Positions 1-7,558 of a stretch of 52,825 nucleotides of DNA are shown here, one piece after another (position 1 is the stretch's first letter; every line of letters starts with the position of its first letter). This DNA comes from CAZWRK01 sp964635875 (GTDB taxonomy: Bacteria > Pseudomonadota > Gammaproteobacteria > Burkholderiales > Aquaspirillaceae), in assembly GCA_964635875.1 (NCBI GenBank), contig CAZWRK010000010.1, positions 1 to 52,825 of the forward strand. Direction: 5' to 3'. Made by a program: the position numbers and the translations under genes. A model generated the notes under the pieces. That model ran no database searches, was not told the DNA's origin, and saw only the letters and a list, made by a program, of their open reading frames with translations.

Positions 1-922
1 ACTCACCACGCGCCAATGCGGGCTTGAGCATATTGCCCGCATCCATCGCGCCCTCTGCCTTACCGGCACCAACCAAGGTGTGAATTTCATCAATAAAAAT
101 CAGCGTATTGCCAGCATCTTTTGATAAGTCATTGAGCACGGCTTTGAGGCGCTCTTCAAACTCGCCACGATATTTTGCGCCAGCCAACAGGGCGGCAAGA
201 TCCAAAACCAATAACCGTTTATGCTTAAGGGACTCGGGAACCTCGCCATTCACGATTCGTTGTGCCAGACCTTCAACAATCGCCGTTTTCCCGACACCAG
301 GCTCGCCAATCAAGACCGGATTATTTTTGGTTCGCCGGAGCAAGACTTGAATAGTGCGACGAATTTCATCATCGCGACCAATGACCGGATCCAACTTCCC
401 TTCGCGGGCGCGTTCAGTTAGATCTAGCGTATATTTTTTGAGAGACTCGCGCTGGTCTTCTGCCTCTTGGCTCCCGACGGTTTGCCCGCCACGCACGGCA
501 TCAATCGCAGCCTGAATCGCAGAAGCCACACCACCATGCTCCTTAAGAAGACGACCGGTTTCGCCTTTGTCTTCCATCAAAGCCAGCAAAAACATCTCGC
601 TCGCGATGAACTCATCACCACGCTTCAGCGCCGCTTTTTCGGTGAGGTTCAACAAGCTCGCTAAATCACGAGAAACTGTCAGATCTCCGCCTTGGCCTTG
701 CACCTTCGGCAATCGTGAAACGGCCTGAGTCAGGCTATTTTTTAAGCTGCTCACGTTGACGCCCGCGCGCGCCAGCAAGCTCCCAATGCCGCCCTCGCCA
801 TCTTCCAGCATGGCAGACAAAAGATGAACGGCTTCAATGTAAGCATTGTCATTGGCCAAAGCCAAACTTTGAGCATCGCCAATAGACTGTTGAAAACGAG
901 TGGTCAATTTATCGTAGCGCAT
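1..922 (-). CDS. clpB: ClpB disaggregase, N-terminal part (runs off window)
   Basis: Hsp100 AAA+ chaperone that, with DnaK, extracts and refolds aggregated proteins in the cytoplasm. About 307 codons are visible and the 3' end lies outside the window. The protein begins MRYDKLTTRFQQ and has the two-repeat Clp N-domain (about residues 1-145). The first nucleotide-binding domain follows, with Walker A GEPGVGKT, Walker B LIFIDEIHTL and the pore-loop segment GAKYRGEFEERLK. The ATG at 922 sits 8 nt after an AGAAGGA ribosome-binding site, so the start is secure. A heat-shock-like promoter lies just upstream (956-983). The motifs match ClpB rather than ClpA, because the N-domain and the KYRGEFEERLK segment are ClpB-like. 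Known from the family: induction by sigma-32. Seen here: the promoter fits that. Confidence 0.96.
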   Translation of the reverse strand, partial: MRYDKLTTRFQQSIGDAQSLALANDNAYIEAVHLLSAMLEDGEGGIGSLLARAGVNVSSLKNSLTQAVSRLPKVQGQGGDLTVSRDLASLLNLTEKAALKRGDEFIASEMFLLALMEDKGETGRLLKEHGGVASAIQAAIDAVRGGQTVGSQEAEDQRESLKKYTLDLTERAREGKLDPVIGRDDEIRRTIQVLLRRTKNNPVLIGEPGVGKTAIVEGLAQRIVNGEVPESLKHKRLLVLDLAALLAGAKYRGEFEERLKAVLNDLSKDAGNTLIFIDEIHTLVGAGKAEGAMDAGNMLKPALARGE

Positions 923-955
923 GAGGAACATCCTTCTTAATGATTCATGCACATG

Positions 956-983
956 ATTTGGTCAGAAAAACAGCATTTTCAAG
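956..983 (-). promoter_or_regulatory. Sigma-32-like promoter of clpB
   Basis: Read on the minus strand, a perfect -35 CTTGAAA (977-983) is followed after 14 nt by ACCAAAT (956-962). That is a partial match to the CCCCATnT -10 of heat-shock promoters. Transcription would begin near 949, giving a leader of about 27 nt before clpB. The -35 is exact and the -10 is weak, so this is a good but unproven call. Confidence 0.6.
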
Positions 984-1059
984 AGGGTTTTACCGCCAGG
1001 CGGGTAAACATTTTGTACAAACACATGAATGCGCCCCGCCACACTACAAATAACCTTTA

Positions 1060-1106
1060 AAAATAAAAAACGCCCCGTTTATTCACTATTGAAATAAACA
1101 GGGCGT
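1060..1106 (-). terminator. Rho-independent terminator of the acyl-CoA-binding protein gene
   Basis: On the minus strand the arms CGCCCTGTTTATT and AATAAACGGGGCG (one G-U/mismatch position) form a hairpin with a short loop. A T-rich tract from the complement of aaaataaaaaa follows. It lies 15 nt beyond the stop of the acyl-CoA-binding protein gene and separates it from clpB. Confidence 0.85.
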
Positions 1107-1120
1107 TCACCTAAAGCGTG

Positions 1121-1381
1121 TTACGCAGAAAACAGCGACTCAACCGTTGAAATATAGCGCTGCATTGCCTCATCAGAAGATGTGCCACTCAGTGCCGCCC
1201 ATGCATCAAACTTTGCGCGATTCACAAAGTCCATCATACCGGGACGTTCGCCACTGGCATCACCCTCGCTGCCCTGCTTATAGAGCGCGTACAGCTGCAA
1301 CAGGGTTTGATTATCAGGGCGCTCGGCCAATGATTTCACGCGTAATTGAGCCTCTGCAAATTGCGTCGCTAATTCAGACAT
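1121..1381 (-). CDS. Acyl-CoA-binding protein (ACBP family)
   Basis: Small cytoplasmic four-helix protein (86 aa) that binds medium- and long-chain acyl-CoA esters. The usual family length is about 86-90 aa. The landmarks are LYALYKQGSEGDASGERPG, matching the YxxYKQAxxGD...RPG core that holds the CoA moiety, and KFDAWAALSGTSSDEAMQRY, matching KWxAWxxLKGxSxxxAMxxYI near the C-terminus. The ATG has a strong AGGAG 8 nt upstream. It lies about 75 nt downstream of dsbC on the same strand and ends at its own terminator. ACBP is mainly a eukaryotic protein and only patchily present in bacteria, so its partner here is unknown. A link to the fatty-acid cluster near 30 kb would be inference only. Confidence 0.9.
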   Translation of the reverse strand: MSELATQFAEAQLRVKSLAERPDNQTLLQLYALYKQGSEGDASGERPGMMDFVNRAKFDAWAALSGTSSDEAMQRYISTVESLFSA

Positions 1382-1456
1382 TGCCCATTCTCCTCACAAA
1401 GATGAAGCGTCTACTGTAAGGAGAGTGGCGCAAAAAATCAAACGATCGTTTATATT

Positions 1457-2203
1457 TTATTTGCTTGCGCGGGCAGGAACGTTTAATAAGCGCTCAATAT
1501 CCGCTTTCGCAATCGCCCCCGGTACTAGCTGGCCATGTGCAAAAATCAAAGCGGGCGTCCCTTGAATTCCGAGTTTGGCACCCAGTTGCTGAATCTCCGC
1601 CAACGGGGTGGCACACTTCGCTTCGCTCGGCAGCGCTCGATCCTCGCGCATAAAGCCAGACCATGTCGCCAAGCGGTCAGGCGCACACCAAATTTGTGCG
1701 GATTTTTTCATTGCATCAGGGTGCAATTGTGTGATTGGGAGAAGGAAAGTATAGATTGTCACGTTATCAATACCGGCCAATCCTTCACGCTCTAGCTTCT
1801 TGCAAAATGGGCAATCAGGATCCGAAAAAACCGCGAGTTGCCGAGAACCATTTCCTCTGACATCTTTAATCGCCAAGTTCAACGGCAAGCTCGCCCAATC
1901 CACCTTAGATAACGCGGCAACCTTCTCTTCAGTCAGACTTTTTTTCGCACCGACATCAATCAAGTCACCGACAAACATATGCGACACCGTTTTGTTGGTG
2001 TACACCACCTGCCGGCCGGGCAATACCACCTCATAAATCCCAGAAACAGGCGTCGGGCTCACCGCCACCACCTCACGCTGTGGAAACTTAGCAATAAAGT
2101 TCTTTTTGACCGCTGCGCTATCGTCCGAAGCTTGCGCGCTACACGCCACCAATGCACCTAATACCGCTGACACCAATGCTACACGAGACATAACAGACAC
2201 CAT
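1457..2203 (-). CDS. dsbC: Thiol:disulfide interchange protein DsbC/G-type
   Basis: Periplasmic disulfide isomerase of about 248 aa. An N-terminal export signal (about residues 6-25) leads into the DsbC dimerisation domain. A thioredoxin-fold domain follows, with active site DPDCPFCKKLE and the cis-proline loop GIQGTPALIFAHG. The CxxC is CPFC, where E. coli DsbC has CGYC. I chose the ATG at 2203, 4 nt after GGGG; the open frame extends upstream into ubiI but adds only non-signal sequence. A second ATG lies at 2191. The signal contains LVAC at residues 18-21, which could be a lipobox, or cleavage could occur after SAQA. It is last in a pepP-ubiH-ubiI-dsbC run, 14 nt after ubiI. Confidence 0.88.
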   Translation of the reverse strand: MVSVMSRVALVSAVLGALVACSAQASDDSAAVKKNFIAKFPQREVVAVSPTPVSGIYEVVLPGRQVVYTNKTVSHMFVGDLIDVGAKKSLTEEKVAALSKVDWASLPLNLAIKDVRGNGSRQLAVFSDPDCPFCKKLEREGLAGIDNVTIYTFLLPITQLHPDAMKKSAQIWCAPDRLATWSGFMREDRALPSEAKCATPLAEIQQLGAKLGIQGTPALIFAHGQLVPGAIAKADIERLLNVPARASK

Positions 2204-2217
2204 TTTTCCCCAAAAAA

Positions 2218-3381
2218 TCAAAAACCAATCGCATGGCGGGCCAAAAGCCGCTTCGCCGGTGTAAAACGATTCGTCATATCCAATCCGGTATTTCTCATCC
2301 ACCGCAGCAGCGGATCTTGTGCATGAAACAGCTTATGCAAACCATCACACGTCGTTTGCATCACACGAACGGCTTCACGGCGGCTGCGTTCATAACGGCG
2401 CAACAACAAATACTCACCGGGATCACGGTGACCCGAAGCCAATAAACCCGCCCATTCAATCGCGTCTCCAAACCCTAAGTTCACACCTTGCCCCGCCAAT
2501 GGATGCACCGTATGCGCAGCATCTCCGACCAAAGCTAAACGCTCGGCAATCACGGTTTCCGGTTGAATCAAGCGCAAAGGAAAGGCCGCAGGAGGCGTTA
2601 ACAGCTGCAACTTGCCCAAGGTGGAATAACCGGCCTGCTCGACTTCGGCACATAGCGCCTCGGCAGACAAGCCTAATAAATATTCAGGATCATGGCGCGA
2701 CCACACCATCGACATACGATGGTCAGGCAAAGGCAAATACGCCAACACGCTGTCGCCGGTGAACCACTGATGTGCAATGCTCTGATGATCTTTTTGCGTC
2801 ACAAAATTTGCCACAACGCCGGATTGACCATAGGGACTCACTGCCGCTTCAATACCCACAATCCGGCGTAACCAAGAATTCGCACCATCGGCCCCAATGA
2901 CCAAACGCGCCGTAATAGCCCGCCCATCCTCCAAGAGAATTTGACGTGCCGTCGCCGTTGCGGATGTTTCGACCGGCCGTGCTGGGCAGATCATCTGCAC
3001 TCGACTGTTACGTAATTTTTCCCAAATCGCCGCTAATAACCAGCGATTTTCCGCGATATAGGTTAAGGCGGGCTGATCAGCATCGCTGGCACTAAAAACA
3101 ATTTCACCCTGCGTATCGCCACGCACATCCATGGTTTTTACCGCTTGAATACGGTCTTCTGCAGGCCATGCATCGATCGACTCTAAAAAGCGACGATTAG
3201 CCGGACTAATGGCGTAAACACGCGCATCCCAGTCTTCCGGCACATTAAGCCCTGTCAACGGAGGCTGCTGCCCTTCAACCAAGACCACACGATACGATGT
3301 ATTCGCCAAAGCCAATGCCAGACTCGCGCCGACCAATCCTCCGCCGACAATGGCGATATCACACGCTATGGTTTCACTCAT
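2218..3381 (-). CDS. UbiH/UbiI/UbiM-family FAD-dependent ubiquinone hydroxylase
   Basis: Flavoprotein monooxygenase (387 aa) of the COQ6/UbiH family, which hydroxylates the ring of ubiquinone precursors. The N-terminal FAD site is CDIAIVGGGLVGAS (residues 7-20). The second FAD motif LVGDAAHTVHPLAGQGVNLG is the GD-loop typical of UbiI/VisC rather than UbiH. The ATG overlaps the stop of the preceding ubiH as TGATG, which fixes the start and implies translational coupling. The longer open frame would begin inside ubiH and is rejected. Ring-position specificity (C5, C6 or broad, as in UbiM/UbiL) cannot be read from motifs, so no symbol is given. With ubiH directly upstream, the pair probably covers two of the three ring hydroxylations. 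Confidence 0.88.
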   Translation of the reverse strand: MSETIACDIAIVGGGLVGASLALALANTSYRVVLVEGQQPPLTGLNVPEDWDARVYAISPANRRFLESIDAWPAEDRIQAVKTMDVRGDTQGEIVFSASDADQPALTYIAENRWLLAAIWEKLRNSRVQMICPARPVETSATATARQILLEDGRAITARLVIGADGANSWLRRIVGIEAAVSPYGQSGVVANFVTQKDHQSIAHQWFTGDSVLAYLPLPDHRMSMVWSRHDPEYLLGLSAEALCAEVEQAGYSTLGKLQLLTPPAAFPLRLIQPETVIAERLALVGDAAHTVHPLAGQGVNLGFGDAIEWAGLLASGHRDPGEYLLLRRYERSRREAVRVMQTTCDGLHKLFHAQDPLLRWMRNTGLDMTNRFTPAKRLLARHAIGF

Positions 3382-4574
3382 CAGGACGCTCCTACGCCAA
3401 AAACTAGATGCTGGGCAAACCGGCGACGCAGTGGCGCAACGGTGTCTAGGGTGGTCAAGCCCAGCCCCCGAGCCGCTTTCCGCCACCATCCCGCCCCATC
3501 AACTAACGCAATCAAACTATGTGTAAAGCCGGTAATGGCGAGGCTATCTTGCTTACGAGCCCGAGCGTAAGCCGCTAAACGGACAGCATCACCAGGATCA
3601 CCGCCCGCTTGGAGCGTATCAACAAGCGTGCGCGCATCACGCAACCCCAAATTGAGGCCTTGCGCAGCGACGGGATGCATGGTTTGGGCGGCATTGCCGA
3701 CCAAGACCACTCTGGACGACACCACTTTGTTAGCGATTTTCGAACGCAATGGCAGCGCCACACGCTCACCCAAAAGCGATAACCCACCCAAACGATCGCC
3801 AAATACACGGCTAAATTCCGCAATAAAATTCGCTTCATCGCACGCTAAAAGCGCTTGTGCGGTCGCAGTGTCTCGGGTCCAGACTAAAATCATGCCCTTT
3901 TCTGCAGGCAACAGCGCCATCGGCCCATCATCCGAAAAACGCTCAAAAGCTTGATTATGATGCGGCTCGCTTGTAGCAAGCGGCACAATAATGGCGCTTT
4001 GCTGGTAATCATGCTCATAACGCCGAATATCCGGCAGTTGCTCAATTAAGCCACCGCCATCGGCACACACCACTAAGCGGGCGGTTAACGTTGAAGATTG
4101 GCCGCGATGGTCGGCCCACGTCACCTCGGTATAGCGCGCCAAGGAACGCAAGCGCGTCACGCGGGCGGCCGTTAGCCAATGGACAGCGCTGCGCTGCAAA
4201 ACATGGTCAATACACGACACCAGACCCGAATAAGGCACGGTAAACCCTAAGTGCGGCAACGAAACATCATCCGCATGAAGGCACGTCCGCCCAAAACCAC
4301 CTTGTTGGCTCACATGAACACGATCAATTGGCGTCATCGGGAAAAATTCGGGCTGCCATAGACCGGCAGCGGCCAAGGATTGATGACTCGCGTAGGAGAG
4401 CGCCAGCGTTCTAGGATCTAAAGGCACGGCCTCGGCAGAGGCAAACAAAGGGGTACGCTCTTCAATCAGTCCCACAGAATAGCCCGCTTGGGCGGCCAAT
4501 AGGGCCACACTCGCCCCTACCGGCCCACCACCAACAACCAAAATATCAACATGATCGGGAATTGTCTGCGCCAT
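3381..4574 (-). CDS. ubiH: 2-octaprenyl-6-methoxyphenol hydroxylase (UbiH)
   Basis: FAD-dependent hydroxylase of ubiquinone biosynthesis, 397 aa. The dinucleotide site VDILVVGGGPVGAS spans residues 9-22. DGPMALLP lies mid-protein. The second FAD motif VGNAAQTMHPVAAQGLNLGL carries the VGNAAQ form characteristic of UbiH, against GDAAH in its downstream paralogue. The start is the ATG overlapping the pepP stop as TAATG. A TTG two codons upstream is less likely. The pepP-ubiH-ubiI order matches the gammaproteobacterial pepP-ubiH-ubiI cluster, which supports the assignment. Confidence 0.92.
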   Translation of the reverse strand: MAQTIPDHVDILVVGGGPVGASVALLAAQAGYSVGLIEERTPLFASAEAVPLDPRTLALSYASHQSLAAAGLWQPEFFPMTPIDRVHVSQQGGFGRTCLHADDVSLPHLGFTVPYSGLVSCIDHVLQRSAVHWLTAARVTRLRSLARYTEVTWADHRGQSSTLTARLVVCADGGGLIEQLPDIRRYEHDYQQSAIIVPLATSEPHHNQAFERFSDDGPMALLPAEKGMILVWTRDTATAQALLACDEANFIAEFSRVFGDRLGGLSLLGERVALPLRSKIANKVVSSRVVLVGNAAQTMHPVAAQGLNLGLRDARTLVDTLQAGGDPGDAVRLAAYARARKQDSLAITGFTHSLIALVDGAGWWRKAARGLGLTTLDTVAPLRRRFAQHLVFGVGAS

Positions 4575-5872
4575 TAGCAACCCTTTCCAATCATCGCCTC
4601 TAATGCCTCTGGTGTTTTCGGGGCCAAGTGCGACAACACCTCATGCCCGTCAGCACACACCAAGACATCATCTTCAATCCGAATGCCAATATTGCTGAAT
4701 TCAGCAGGCACATTATCTGCAGGTCGAATGTATAAGCCCGGCTCAATCGTCGTCACCATACCCGGCACAAAAGGACGCCATTGACCTTCTATTTTGTAAT
4801 CGCCGACATCATGCACATCAAGCCCTAACCAATGGCCGATCCGATGCATGTAAAACTGGCGATAACTTTCAGACTCGATATTTCCATCCACTGAGCCAGT
4901 CAATAGCTTCAAGTCCACCAGCCCTTGTACCAAGACCCGAAGCGCGGCGTCGGCGGGTGCGTTCCACGCGGCACCGGGTTGAACGGCGGCAATACCCGCC
5001 AATTCAGCTTCAAGCACGATGTCGTAAACTGCACGTTGGGCAGGTGTAAATCGACCATTCACAGGAAAAGTCCGTGTGATATCACCGGCATAGCCTTCAA
5101 ATTCGCAACCCGCATCAATCAGCAACAGGTCACCGTCTTTTAGGCGACCACGATTGCTGACGTAATGCAGGACGCACGCATTGGCCCCTCCCGCAACGAT
5201 GCTTTCATATGCGGGATAGCGCGCACCATTTGAGGCAAATGTGTGCAATATTTCGGCCTCAATTTGATATTCGTACATTTCAGGACGCGTCATCCGCATC
5301 GCACGCTCATGTGCCACGCCAGAGATTCGCCCCGCTTCACGCATCAATGCAATTTCTGAGGCATCTTTAATCAGGCGATTTTCGGATAGGGTGTGGCGAA
5401 TATCTTGAATGACGTCAGGTGCTTTCAGGCCGACTCGCACCTGTTGACGAACCTGTTGCAGCCAACCAAAGATTTTTTGGTCAAATAAATTGTCGCATCC
5501 AAAGGCGTAATGTAATGCACTCTGGCCGGCCAATAGTGTAGGCATCACCGTTTCGAGCTGCGACAATGGGTAGGCTTCGTCAAACCCAAAATGCTCACGG
5601 GCTTGATCAGGGCCGTAGCGAAAGCCATCCCAAATTTCGCGCTCTTGGTTTTTTTCGCGGCAGAACAGAATGGAGCGCCCCGCGGTCGCATCAAGGACTA
5701 AAATCGCCTCAGGCTCGTTGAAGCCCGTTAAATAATAAAAATGACTGTCAAAGCGATAAGGGTAGCTCGCATCGCCATTGCGGTGACGCTCTGGCGCGGT
5801 CGGAATAATTGCAAGGCCAGACGACAAGCTTTCGAGAAGGCGCGCTCGGCGCGCCGCATAACAAGCATCCAT
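4574..5872 (-). CDS. pepP: Xaa-Pro aminopeptidase (aminopeptidase P II)
   Basis: Cytoplasmic dinuclear-metal peptidase that removes N-terminal residues preceding proline, 432 aa. An N-terminal AMP_N domain (YAARRARLLE... FYYLTGFNEPEA) is followed by the pita-bread catalytic domain. The visible metal ligands are two Asp in LLIDAGCEFEGYAGDITR, His in RIGHWLGLDVHD, Glu in TTIEPGLYI and Glu in IRIEDDVLV. The ATG at 5872 (MDACYAARRARLL) matches family N-termini. A TTG at 5908 just after AGGG would add 12 residues and cannot be excluded. It is the first gene of the coupled pepP-ubiH-ubiI-dsbC run. The 150 nt between it and the VanZ-like gene hold no feature I can support. Confidence 0.93.
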   Translation of the reverse strand: MDACYAARRARLLESLSSGLAIIPTAPERHRNGDASYPYRFDSHFYYLTGFNEPEAILVLDATAGRSILFCREKNQEREIWDGFRYGPDQAREHFGFDEAYPLSQLETVMPTLLAGQSALHYAFGCDNLFDQKIFGWLQQVRQQVRVGLKAPDVIQDIRHTLSENRLIKDASEIALMREAGRISGVAHERAMRMTRPEMYEYQIEAEILHTFASNGARYPAYESIVAGGANACVLHYVSNRGRLKDGDLLLIDAGCEFEGYAGDITRTFPVNGRFTPAQRAVYDIVLEAELAGIAAVQPGAAWNAPADAALRVLVQGLVDLKLLTGSVDGNIESESYRQFYMHRIGHWLGLDVHDVGDYKIEGQWRPFVPGMVTTIEPGLYIRPADNVPAEFSNIGIRIEDDVLVCADGHEVLSHLAPKTPEALEAMIGKGC

Positions 5873-6025
5873 TTGATCAAATCCAGCTAGTCGGCCATTT
5901 ATCAACAACCCTATAAAAGGCCGGCAAAAACACTATGGTCAGCACAAAACGTGCTTTTCCACGTCAAACAGTAGGCCACCATGAAAAAGCACGATCGCCT
6001 ACTAACCTATTTTTATCCGCTCTAA

Positions 6026-6367
6026 TCAGTTCACACAGCGCGCACGATATTGGTGAAACACCATCATGGCTACCCCAGCACCACACAGGTCTGCGATCAT
6101 GTCTAATGGATCGCCATGACGCGTGGTCGTCAAAAAATGCTGGAGTAGCTCGGAAGCAATCGCCCACGTTAACAGATACCCGCCCACACTTTTCAGACGA
6201 TAGCCATCTCGAAGGGCACACCACCCCAACAGCCCAAAAAGAAGCGCGTGCCCAACCTTGTCAACATGCGGAAATAACGCTTGCCCACCCCCTGCCGGGG
6301 CGTAGATTAATAGGATGTAGACAGAAAATAGCCAACTGAGTAACGTTGCAGCTGAAAATCTAAGCAC
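6026..6367 (-). CDS. VanZ-like family membrane protein
   Basis: Small integral membrane protein (113 aa) with about four hydrophobic helices. The VanZ-family landmarks are DKVGHALLFGLLGW in the second helix, SELLQHF before the third, and DPLDMIADLCGAGVA at the start of the last. VanZ from enterococci confers low-level teicoplanin resistance. The role of the many bacterial homologues is unknown and resistance should not be inferred here. The start is a GTG at 6367 behind GAGGT with 7-nt spacing. It follows the yebC terminator and is therefore probably transcribed from its own weak promoter or by readthrough. Confidence 0.8.
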   Translation of the reverse strand: MLRFSAATLLSWLFSVYILLIYAPAGGGQALFPHVDKVGHALLFGLLGWCALRDGYRLKSVGGYLLTWAIASELLQHFLTTTRHGDPLDMIADLCGAGVAMMVFHQYRARCVN

Positions 6368-6387
6368 TTCAAGACCTCAAAAGAATA

Positions 6388-6424
6388 AAGCCGATAAGAT
6401 CGTTGCTCGTATCTTATCGGCTTT
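6388..6424 (-). terminator. Terminator downstream of the YebC-family gene
   Basis: Perfect 13-bp stem AAGCCGATAAGAT / ATCTTATCGGCTT with a 10-nt loop, followed on the minus strand by a T-rich stretch. It lies 30 nt beyond the yebC-family stop and just before the VanZ-like start. Because it is symmetric with a short T-run on the plus strand too, it could act weakly in both directions. Confidence 0.85.
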
Positions 6425-6453
6425 TCAGCAGTCCTTAGCATCATGATGCTAAA

Positions 6454-7182
6454 TCATTCGCCGGACATCACCGCACTGGTATAGACCTCTTGGACGTCAT
6501 CCAAGTCTTCCAAGGCGTCTAGCAAGCGCTGCATTTTGGCGCTTTCCTCTTCGCTGAGAACGGTTTCGTTTTGGGGCTTCATTGTGACTTCGCCCATTTC
6601 AGATTTGAAGCCAGCTTGCTCGAGCGCTGTCTTAATTTGAGCGAATTCGTATGGCCCAGTCAGCACTTCAAATGAGCCATCATCGTGCGTGATGACGTCG
6701 TCAGCCCCAGCCTCAAGCGCGGCCTCCATCAAGGCATCTTCATCCAAACCCGGTGCAAAAATTAAGTACCCGCAGTGTGTAAACTGAAAGGCCACACAGC
6801 CATCAGTCCCTAAGTTGCCACCGTATTTCGAGAAAGCATGGCGGACATCCGCAACAGTCCGCGTTTTATTGTCAGTTAAGCAATCAACCATCACCGCTGC
6901 GCCCGCAATGCCATAACCCTCGTAGCGGCACTCAATATAATCTACGCCTTCAAGATTGCCAGTACCTCGGTCAATTGCACGCTGAATATTATCTTTTGGC
7001 ATATTGGCGTCAAGCGCTTTATCCATTGCCAATCGCAAACGCGGGTTTGCAGCAGGATCTCCACCGCCCATTTTTGCTGCGACGGTAATTTCTTTAATGA
7101 TTCGTGTAAAAATTTTGCCCCGCTTAGCGTCCTGACGACCTTTACGGTGCTGGATATTCGCCCACTTGGAATGTCCGGCCAT
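6454..7182 (-). CDS. YebC/PmpR-family transcriptional or translational regulator
   Basis: Cytoplasmic protein of 242 aa, the standard YebC length. The N-terminus MAGHSKWANIQHRKGRQDAK is diagnostic. It is followed by KIFTRIIKEITVAAK, the DNMPKDNIQRAI-type segment (ANMPKDNIQRAIDRGTG) and the acidic C-terminal domain ending near LDALEDLDDVQEVYTS. Members have been described as DNA-binding regulators (PmpR in Pseudomonas) and more recently as ribosome-associated factors that help translate proline stretches. The sequence does not decide which applies. In many bacteria yebC precedes ruvC; here the downstream gene is VanZ-like. A perfect 17-nt inverted repeat lies 43 nt upstream of the start. Confidence 0.95.
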   Translation of the reverse strand: MAGHSKWANIQHRKGRQDAKRGKIFTRIIKEITVAAKMGGGDPAANPRLRLAMDKALDANMPKDNIQRAIDRGTGNLEGVDYIECRYEGYGIAGAAVMVDCLTDNKTRTVADVRHAFSKYGGNLGTDGCVAFQFTHCGYLIFAPGLDEDALMEAALEAGADDVITHDDGSFEVLTGPYEFAQIKTALEQAGFKSEMGEVTMKPQNETVLSEEESAKMQRLLDALEDLDDVQEVYTSAVMSGE

Positions 7183-7558
7183 AAAAACAAACCTTTCAAT
7201 GATCTACAGCTTAAATTGCAAATCCACTAGATTATCTAGTGCATCTTTATCACAACACGGGAAAACATTTCGGCACAATTTTAGCATATTGCACTTAGTA
7301 TCTTAAAAACGAACGTCAGCGCAGTCTTTATAAATAGAGAAAACCACTATACACCCAAGGTTTGCTTGGTTTCGGATAGTGAATTCTGCTATAAACGCGT
7401 AAACAATGTTTCACATGATTAAAGAATCAATAAAATATAACCATTCGCTAGCATTGATCTTGCTTTAGATCTGCAGGAAGTTAAGCGTTGGTGTGCTTAT
7501 TTTGGCAAACCTAGATGTACGCCCCCTATTTTAACCATGACTGACGATAGATCGCGAT
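7183..7558. other. Divergent intergenic region, yebC / diguanylate cyclase
   Basis: AT-rich 376-nt gap between two divergently transcribed genes. It must hold promoters for both, but I find no -35/-10 pair good enough to name. The one clear element is the inverted repeat at 7225-7241. No ORF with a plausible ribosome-binding site is present. Confidence 0.6.
7225..7241. promoter_or_regulatory. Perfect 17-nt palindrome upstream of yebC
   Basis: CACTAGAT-T-ATCTAGTG, 8-bp perfect arms around one central base, 43 nt before the yebC-family ATG. On the minus strand it contains GATAAT, a possible -10, so a protein bound here would cover the promoter. It could be an operator; the binding protein is unknown. 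Confidence 0.45.

Noticed and set aside
7225..7241. Palindrome considered as a terminator
   Set aside because: It lies upstream of a start codon and has no T-run.
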